Below, in pieces: positions 5,582 through 10,886 of a stretch of 10,886 nt of DNA. The first letter of the stretch is position 1. Each line of letters opens with the position of its first letter. The notes under the pieces were generated by a model. The model searched no databases. It was not told the origin of the DNA and saw nothing but the letters and a program-made list of their open reading frames with translations. The position numbers were made by a program, and so were the translations under genes. Origin of the DNA: Sedimentisphaerales bacterium (lineage in GTDB: Bacteria; Planctomycetota; Phycisphaerae; Sedimentisphaerales; SM23-30); NCBI GenBank assembly GCA_016932145.1, contig JAFGDI010000099.1, forward strand, positions 1 through 10,886, given 5' to 3'.

Positions 5582-6559
5582 ATGGATATAATTACAAATC
5601 TCGATAAATTTCCTCGCACTGACTCTGGTTGTGTTTTAACCATAGGCAACTTTGACGGGGTACATCTCGGCCACCAGGAGATCATCAATTCCGCCGGGAA
5701 TCTAGCCAAACGCAAAAATCTGCCCTTCTATGCCATGATCTTCGATCCGCCACCATTATTCATTCTGAGGCCGGACCGCAAGCCGCCTCAGATTTCTCCC
5801 GTCCCCCTCAAACTCAAACTTATCGAAGAGACAAATATGGTAACGGGTATAATAATGGTTAAAACTGAGCCGAAATTCCTGAGCCTGACCCCACGAGAGT
5901 TTGTCTGGAATATTCTGGTCGAAAAACTCAATATTAAATACATAGTCGAAGGTCAGACCTTCAATTTCGGCGTTCGCGGCAGCGGCACAATAGTCACCCT
6001 GCGCGAACTCGGCCTGGAATATGGCTTTGAAGCCTATATGACACCCTCAAGCAAGATAAGGTGCAGCGTTGAAGGTGAGACCTCGATCAGCTCCACCCTG
6101 ATCCGCTCGCAGGTAGCCACCTGCCATTTCGATCAGGCACGCAAATGCCTGGGCCGCAATTACATACTATCCGGTTCGGTTATCACCGGTCGCGGACTGG
6201 GTCGCGGACTGGGTTTCCCCACCGCCAATATTAAACCCTATATTGATTATCAGCAGTTACCTGAAGAAGGCGTTTTTGCCTGCCGGGCAAAAGTTGGCAA
6301 TAATTTTGAACATACCTGGAGTAGTGAGACGATATACAAATCGGCGGTCAGCCTGGGACATTGCCGAACATTTAAAGATGGTACATACCAGATAGAAGCT
6401 CACCTGCTCGACTATAAAGGCGACCACGACTCTCTGGTTAATAAACACATTACTCTGGAATTTGTCAAGAAGCTCAGAGATCAGGTAAAGTACGAAAATA
6501 CGCAAGATCTGGTCAGGCAAATAGAAAAAGACTGTCAGGCCGTAAGAGAAATGGAATAG
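5582..6559 (+). CDS. ribF: Bifunctional riboflavin kinase / FAD synthetase
   Basis: Phosphorylates riboflavin to FMN and adenylates FMN to FAD in the cytoplasm. With ATG 5582 the product has 325 residues, slightly longer than the usual ~305-315. The N-terminal nucleotidyltransferase domain shows IGNFDGVHLGHQ (21-32, HxGH type), FDPPP (54-58), FNFGVRGSG and ISSTLIRS (169-176). The C-terminal flavokinase domain shows GRGLGRGLGFPTANI (203-217), the PEEGVFACR strand and IEAHLLD with probable catalytic Glu272. Oddities: the usual NIGxRPTF is replaced by SLGHCRTF, and the usual GDLYG by DHDSLVN. A TTG at 5570 would add four residues; ATG 5582 is preferred by family alignment, though no strong ribosome binding site is seen. 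First gene of a five-gene plus-strand run. Confidence 0.95.
   Translation: MDIITNLDKFPRTDSGCVLTIGNFDGVHLGHQEIINSAGNLAKRKNLPFYAMIFDPPPLFILRPDRKPPQISPVPLKLKLIEETNMVTGIIMVKTEPKFLSLTPREFVWNILVEKLNIKYIVEGQTFNFGVRGSGTIVTLRELGLEYGFEAYMTPSSKIRCSVEGETSISSTLIRSQVATCHFDQARKCLGRNYILSGSVITGRGLGRGLGFPTANIKPYIDYQQLPEEGVFACRAKVGNNFEHTWSSETIYKSAVSLGHCRTFKDGTYQIEAHLLDYKGDHDSLVNKHITLEFVKKLRDQVKYENTQDLVRQIEKDCQAVREME
6188..6213 (+). repeat. Perfect 12-base tandem duplication inside ribF
   Basis: GGTCGCGGACTG occurs twice in direct succession (6188-6199 and 6200-6211) and is followed by GG. It encodes GRGLGRGLG in the flavokinase substrate loop. The motif has the length expected for the family, so this is codon-level repetition rather than an extra insertion. 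Confidence 0.6.
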
Positions 6560-6618
6560 TATCAGACCTGACAATCTCATACTATCTATTATGCCGGCAT
6601 TACAATGGATTGGAAAAT

Positions 6619-7656
6619 ATGCAAACAAATATGGATTTCAAATGTGCAATAGAAATGATACAGTCGGCCAGTAATATTCTGGTGACCAGTCATATTCGCC
6701 CTGATGGCGATGCCGTCGGCTCTGTTATCGCTCTAAGTCGCAGTCTGTCAGCTCAGGCCAGACTTGATAACAGAAATATAACCTGTCAAACCCTGTTTTT
6801 AAGCTCGGCAGGTGAGCCCTATCGCTTTTTACTCGACCAACAAGATAAGGTTATCGGCGAAAATTTCACCGAAGAGCAATTAACAGCCGAATATCTCGAT
6901 GCCTTTGACCTGATAATCGTAGTTGACACCCGCTCTGCCCGTCAGATGCCAGCGATTGGTGACTATCTGCTGCAGCGAACTGAAAAAGGTAAGCCCACAC
7001 TGGCTATCGACCACCATCTTTCAGGCGATGCTATTGGCACCTGTCAGGTAATTGACACCGATGCTTCTGCCGCCGGCGAGGTGGTGTATCGTTTATGCCG
7101 GGCAGCCGATTGGCCGCTGGACCGCAAAGCACTGGAAGCTATCTTCACTGCTATCTGCACTGATACCGGGTGGTTCCATTTCCAGAATACTAATGCAACC
7201 GCTCTCCATATCGCCGCCGAACTGGTTAGTGGCGGTGTAGCCGTTGATAAGATATATCAGCAATTATTCCAGAATCATACCCCTGCCAAAGTGCTGCTCA
7301 TAAGCCAGGCCCTGCAAAGCCTGCAACTGCTGAGCAATGACCGGCTGGCGGTTATGTCCCTCACTCAGGCCGACCTGAAAAAATGCGGTGCCGATCGGGG
7401 CATGATCGAGAATATAGTCAATGAACCAATGCAGATCGGCACTGTAGAGGCCTCCATCATGTGCGTCGAAATGGAAGAGCCCGGCAAGACGAGGTTCAGC
7501 CTCAGAAGCAAGCAATATCTGGACATGAACGCCATTGCTAACACAATGGGCGGCGGCGGCCATGCCCGTGCCGCCGGGCTTACTATTGCCGAGCCCATAG
7601 AAGAGGCCAAAGCCATAGTAATAGCCAAAGTAATTGAAGAACTAAATAAACCGTGA
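6619..7656 (+). CDS. nrnA: DHH/DHHA1 phosphoesterase: nanoRNase / pAp phosphatase
   Basis: NrnA-type enzymes degrade very short RNA oligonucleotides to mononucleotides and remove the 3' phosphate from pAp, using Mn2+. The 345-residue product (ATG 6619) has all DHH motifs: SHIRPDGDAVGS with H25, D29 and D31; VVDT with D103; AIDHH with D131-H133; and ICTDTGWF with D182. The C-terminal DHHA1 substrate-binding motif GGGGHARAAG is at 311-320. A TTG at 6610 and ATG 6631 are alternative starts; ribosome binding signals are weak. It lies 59 bases after ribF. In many bacteria nrnA and ribF share the infB-rbfA-truB neighbourhood; here only these two are together. Confidence 0.93.
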   Translation: MQTNMDFKCAIEMIQSASNILVTSHIRPDGDAVGSVIALSRSLSAQARLDNRNITCQTLFLSSAGEPYRFLLDQQDKVIGENFTEEQLTAEYLDAFDLIIVVDTRSARQMPAIGDYLLQRTEKGKPTLAIDHHLSGDAIGTCQVIDTDASAAGEVVYRLCRAADWPLDRKALEAIFTAICTDTGWFHFQNTNATALHIAAELVSGGVAVDKIYQQLFQNHTPAKVLLISQALQSLQLLSNDRLAVMSLTQADLKKCGADRGMIENIVNEPMQIGTVEASIMCVEMEEPGKTRFSLRSKQYLDMNAIANTMGGGGHARAAGLTIAEPIEEAKAIVIAKVIEELNKP

Positions 7657-7717
7657 TTTATCACTACCCAGACCAACTATCAGTAAGTTTGAGTTATCGC
7701 GTCAGAGAGTAAAGATC

Positions 7718-8908
7718 ATGCCCGAACTAGCACAGAGAAAATATTATCACTCTAACGAGGCTACCTGGATCATGGTAGCGATCGCCGCCCTGCTGAGCCT
7801 GGGCGCACTATTGGTCTATTCGGCCGGTGCAACTGTTGACCGCCAGTTTGACTATAGTAAAATGTGGGAATATACCACTGTTCGCCGCATAATCTTTGTC
7901 CCGATCGCACTGGTATTACTGGCTATTGCCGGCCGAATGAATTATCGCAAATTTCTCATCTTCCCCGATCGCTTCTGGCTGAGCCCCGTTGTTTTCATGC
8001 TGATCATAAGTATAATCTTTCTGGCTATGACCTTAATACCAGGACTGGGCGGTGTAGAAAAAAATGCTTCCAGTCGCTGGCTGAATCTTTTTGGTATTAA
8101 GTTTCAGCCCTCAGAGCTGACCAAATGGACAACGGTATTTTTCCTCTCCGGCTGGATAGTGAACCAACGAGAGAAGATAAGAACCTTCTGGCAAGGCTTC
8201 TTCCCCGGCTTTACCATATTAGGGCTTACCTCCGGACTGATCGGCAAAGAAGACTTTGGCACCGCTGCCCTGCTGGCTACTGTTGGCACTGTTGTATTAC
8301 TGGCCGGCGGCGTAAAAAAACGATTCCTGCTCCTGCTTATCCCTGTTATTGCTATCGGCTTCTATTTCGGAGTATATAAGGAAGAATATCGCTGGAAACG
8401 AGTTATGGCTCATTTTTCTACTGAGCAGGTCGAGCATCTCGACGACACCAAATATCAGGGCAATCAATCGGTAATGGCTATTGGCGTCGGTGGCATGATG
8501 GGCACCGGTCTGGGCCAGGGCACAGTGAAACTCGGCTGGCTGCCAGAAGATACCACCGACTTTATCTTTGCCATAATAGCCGAAGAGCTGGGCTTCGCCG
8601 GCTGCTGCATGGTAATCGCCCTTTATCTGACACTTATCTGGCAGGGCCTGCGTGTGGTTGCTATCAGCCCTGACCCGATCGGGAAATTACTGAGCCTGTC
8701 GGCTACTGCCATGATCGGCTGCCAGGCACTTATAAATCTCATGGTAGTCTCGGGCCTGGCTCCGACCAAAGGCATCGCCCTTCCCTTTATCTCGGCCGGC
8801 GGTTCTGGTCTGGTAGTAACCGCCATGGCCTCAGGTGTATTAATAAACATAGCCAGACAAGGACCCTATGCCTTAGATGAGCTCGAATACGAGAGCGAAG
8901 AAGCATAA
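7718..8908 (+). CDS. ftsW: SEDS-family peptidoglycan glycosyltransferase, FtsW-like
   Basis: SEDS proteins polymerise lipid II into glycan strands at the inner membrane, working with a class B penicillin-binding protein. The 396-residue product is polytopic, with about ten hydrophobic segments and SEDS signatures in order: KFQPSELTK (128-136), KEDFGTA (177-182), GTGLGQGTVKLGWLPE (262-277), TDFIFAIIAEELG (280-292) with the key Asp281, and LPFISAGGSGL (355-365). The AIIAEELG form and GWLPE favour FtsW over RodA, but the two cannot be separated with certainty. It is outside any division cluster, between nrnA and a glycosidase-like gene. Planctomycetes as a group lack FtsZ, so the division role of an FtsW here is an open question; cell elongation or general wall synthesis is possible. 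Confidence 0.9.
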   Translation: MPELAQRKYYHSNEATWIMVAIAALLSLGALLVYSAGATVDRQFDYSKMWEYTTVRRIIFVPIALVLLAIAGRMNYRKFLIFPDRFWLSPVVFMLIISIIFLAMTLIPGLGGVEKNASSRWLNLFGIKFQPSELTKWTTVFFLSGWIVNQREKIRTFWQGFFPGFTILGLTSGLIGKEDFGTAALLATVGTVVLLAGGVKKRFLLLLIPVIAIGFYFGVYKEEYRWKRVMAHFSTEQVEHLDDTKYQGNQSVMAIGVGGMMGTGLGQGTVKLGWLPEDTTDFIFAIIAEELGFAGCCMVIALYLTLIWQGLRVVAISPDPIGKLLSLSATAMIGCQALINLMVVSGLAPTKGIALPFISAGGSGLVVTAMASGVLINIARQGPYALDELEYESEEA

Positions 8909-8988
8909 GGTAACCGTAATCTGAGTTGTACCGCATTGTTTGGCGGCCTGCCCTTGATTACGATGAATCGATTGGTAACTAAACTCAC

Positions 8989-8994
8989 AAGGTG
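8989..8994 (+). promoter_or_regulatory. Shine-Dalgarno site AAGGTG deciding the start at 9001
   Basis: AAGGTG lies six bases before ATG 9001. The alternative GTG at 8992 overlaps this site, so the ATG is preferred. From there the protein begins MRKQLCLLIL, a proper Sec signal start. Confidence 0.6.
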
Positions 8995-9000
8995 TGCCTT

Positions 9001-10272
9001 ATGCGAAAACAATTGTGTCTGCTCATATTGTCGTGCATAAATCTATTCTGCTATTCGCAGGAGAATGCCGAGCCGTATTATACCAGCATGGACAAAACTA
9101 TTATGTGCGGATATCAGGGCTGGTTCACTTGTCCGGGTGACGGAACTGATCTGGGTTGGAGTCACTGGGGCACTGACAGCAAAACCTTTCAGCCGGGTTC
9201 TTGCACAATTGACCTCTGGCCAGATATGAGTGAATATCCTCCGGCGGAATGTTACCCTACTGATTTCCGTTACCCTGATGGCAGCCAGGCCAGCGTTTTT
9301 AGTTCCGCAAACGAAAAGACAATAATACGGCACTTTAGCTGGATGGCCGATTATGGCATTGATGGCATCTTCCTCCAACGCTTCATAACGGAAACTACTC
9401 CCAGGTCAGCCCACCTCAACTGGCGTGACAGCGTCTTGAAGCACTGCCGCAAGGGAGCCAATCAATATCAGCGTAGCTGGGCCGTCATGTATGACCTGTC
9501 GGGCCTGGGCGAAAATCAGATCGACCGGGTTCGCAATGACTGGAAACACCTTGTCAATGATTTGAATGTCATTAAAGATAAAAGTGACCGGAGCTATTTA
9601 TATCACAAAGGCAAACCCGTTGTCGCTCTCTGGGGTATAGGCTTTAATGATGGCCGCAAATATACTCTGGCCCAATGCGGCGAACTGATCGACTATTTCA
9701 AAAATGACCCGAACTATGGCGGCTGCACCGTAATGATCGGCATACCCAGCTACTGGCGCGAAGGTGGTCGCGACTGCGTTACCGACCAGCAACGGCTGGA
9801 AGTATTTGCCAAAGCCGACATTCTCAGTCCGTGGTCTGTTGGCCGTTACGGCAGTGAAAACAATAGCGAGCTGGATAACTACTGCAAAAATGTCTGGACC
9901 AGAGACATGCAATGGTGTCAGGAAAATAACCTGGATTATCTACCGGTCATCTTCCCCGGCTTTAGCTGGCATAATCTTCAACAAGGCAAGAGCAAACTCA
10001 ACCAGATACCCAGACTCAGCGGCAACTTTTTCCAGCGACAGGCAGATCTGGCCATTAATCAGGCCAGGTCAAAAATGCTCTATGTTGCCATGTTCGATGA
10101 AGTAGATGAAGGTACGGCTATTTTCAAATGTACTAACCAGCCGCCAACCGGCAATTCGCCCTTCTGCACCTACGAAGGACTGCCATCAGACCACTATCTC
10201 AGACTTACCGGCCAGATCGGTAAAATGCTCAGAGGTGAAATACCAGTACAATCACAATCAAATTTAAAGTAA
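9001..10272 (+). CDS. Secreted glycoside hydrolase family 99/71-like protein
   Basis: The 423-residue product starts with a Sec signal peptide (MRKQLCLLILSCINLFCYSQ, cleavage near residue 20). The mature N terminus has DKTIMCGYQGWFTCPGDG (31-48), a hallmark of GH71/GH99-like TIM-barrel proteins. HFSWMADYGIDGIFLQRF (111-128), KPVVALWGIGFND and VIFPGFSWHN mark further barrel strands. MFDEVDEGTAIFK (364-376) has Glu367 and Glu370 spaced E-x-x-E, as in the catalytic EWxEGT segment of GH99 endo-alpha-mannosidases (recalled from knowledge of the family, not aligned here). A retaining endo-glycosidase acting outside the cytoplasm is inferred; the substrate is unknown, and proteins of this group are often loosely annotated as xylosidase/arabinosidase. 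It sits 92 bases after the SEDS gene and only 5 bases before a cotransporter gene. Confidence 0.85.
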   Translation: MRKQLCLLILSCINLFCYSQENAEPYYTSMDKTIMCGYQGWFTCPGDGTDLGWSHWGTDSKTFQPGSCTIDLWPDMSEYPPAECYPTDFRYPDGSQASVFSSANEKTIIRHFSWMADYGIDGIFLQRFITETTPRSAHLNWRDSVLKHCRKGANQYQRSWAVMYDLSGLGENQIDRVRNDWKHLVNDLNVIKDKSDRSYLYHKGKPVVALWGIGFNDGRKYTLAQCGELIDYFKNDPNYGGCTVMIGIPSYWREGGRDCVTDQQRLEVFAKADILSPWSVGRYGSENNSELDNYCKNVWTRDMQWCQENNLDYLPVIFPGFSWHNLQQGKSKLNQIPRLSGNFFQRQADLAINQARSKMLYVAMFDEVDEGTAIFKCTNQPPTGNSPFCTYEGLPSDHYLRLTGQIGKMLRGEIPVQSQSNLK

Positions 10273-10277
10273 CAATC

Positions 10278-10886
10278 ATGGAAGATAATAAAAATAAATT
10301 CGGTACTTTTGGCGGAGTATTCACTCCCTGCACTCTGACCATTCTCGGCGTGATAATGTTCCTGCGTTTCGGCCAGGTTATTGGCAACTCTGGCATATTC
10401 CATGGACTGCTCATCATTCTGATGGCCAAAGTTATCACTACTCTTACCACCCTGTCACTGGCAGCTATCACCACTAACACCCGGGTCAAAGGCGGCGGTG
10501 CTTACTATATCATCAGTCGCTCGCTGGGCGTTGAGTTTGGCGGTGCTATCGGCCTGGTATTCTTTCTCTCACAGGCTATTTCAGTTGCCTTGTACATAAT
10601 AGGTTTCACCGAAGCTCTCAGCTCCAGATATGCCCAGGTAGCAGATAATTTTCTGCTCACTGCCTCTGTGGTAAACTTTATTGTATTTGTCTGCATCTAT
10701 ATCGGGGCTGCCTGGGCTATTAAAATACAATTTTTCATATTAGCTATACTTGGCGCTTCGATCTTGTCATTTGTCATTGGCGGAGTACAAAATTTTGACC
10801 AGAACCTCATGCACAGCAACTTCTGGCCGCAATATAGCCAGAACCACAATATCTGGACTATGTTTGCCCTGTTCTTCCCTGCGGCA
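10278..10886 (+). CDS. Partial SLC12/APC-superfamily cation-chloride cotransporter-like protein
   Basis: An open frame starts at ATG 10278 and continues to the right edge (203 codons, 3' end missing). The protein begins MEDNKNKFGTFGGVF, then PCTLTILGVIMFLRFGQVIG (TM1, about 15-36), typical of the SLC12 (Na-K-Cl/K-Cl cotransporter) branch of APC transporters. TM2 is about 42-64. KGGGAYYIISRSLGVEFGGA (71-90) leads into TM3 with FFLSQAISVALYIIGF. Two more hydrophobic segments lie near 125-168, and the sequence reaches FALFFPAA at the edge, another family motif. Bacterial relatives usually have about 700 or more residues, so most of the gene is outside the window. It is five bases after the glycosidase-like gene and has no clear ribosome binding site, so translational coupling is likely. 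The ion carried cannot be told from this part. Confidence 0.88.
   Translation, partial: MEDNKNKFGTFGGVFTPCTLTILGVIMFLRFGQVIGNSGIFHGLLIILMAKVITTLTTLSLAAITTNTRVKGGGAYYIISRSLGVEFGGAIGLVFFLSQAISVALYIIGFTEALSSRYAQVADNFLLTASVVNFIVFVCIYIGAAWAIKIQFFILAILGASILSFVIGGVQNFDQNLMHSNFWPQYSQNHNIWTMFALFFPAA

Noticed and set aside
6591..6600. Perfect palindrome ATGCCGGCAT between ribF and nrnA
   Set aside because: It is only ten bases with no loop, T-tract or second copy nearby; it could be an operator but nothing else supports it.
10194..10696. Minus-strand open frames at the right edge
   Set aside because: They overlap the end of the glycosidase-like gene and the partial cotransporter, whose family motifs are clear on the plus strand.

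Overview
The window looks like chromosomal DNA of a planctomycete, most likely of the Phycisphaerae/Sedimentisphaerales kind. This is inferred from three things: a secreted protein ending in a single dockerin-like loop (GDLNGDCLTNMADF) followed by ILASEWL, an ECF sigma factor directly coupled to a one-pass membrane protein, and a secreted GH99/GH71-like protein beside housekeeping genes. No rRNA, tRNA, CRISPR array, phage gene or transposase gene was seen.

Left part, minus strand (1-2860). A strongly expressed-looking type I gap gene (glyceraldehyde-3-phosphate dehydrogenase) has its own sigma70-type promoter upstream and a clear intrinsic terminator downstream. Beyond that lies a 563-base gene-free stretch rich in inverted repeats: a 22-base stem-loop, a 220-base element bounded by perfect 32-base inverted repeats that are each hairpins themselves, and a run of four short hairpins. 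Next comes an ECF sigma factor gene whose stop codon directly abuts the ATG of a partial membrane-protein gene running off the left edge. That gene begins at 504 and is open through base 1.

Middle part (2862-5343). Two convergent genes encode exported proteins: a predicted lipoprotein alpha/beta hydrolase with a Pro/Gln-rich linker (+), and a predicted beta-solenoid protein with a C-terminal dockerin-like loop (-).

Right part, plus strand (5582 to the right edge). Five genes lie head to tail: ribF (riboflavin kinase/FAD synthetase), nrnA (DHH/DHHA1 nanoRNase/pAp phosphatase), an ftsW-like SEDS glycosyltransferase, the secreted GH99/71-like protein, and the start of an SLC12/APC-type cation-chloride cotransporter cut by the right edge. 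Gaps are 59, 61, 92 and 5 bases, so one transcription unit is possible. The divergent genes at 5343(-) and 5582(+) share the same extended -10 sequence, ATGCTATAAT, in opposite orientations.

Most genes belong to recognisable families. I do not see a clear new multi-gene system. The least explained items are the repeat-dense stretch at 1018-1580, the solenoid/dockerin protein, and the pairing of a cell-wall SEDS enzyme with a glycosidase and an ion cotransporter.
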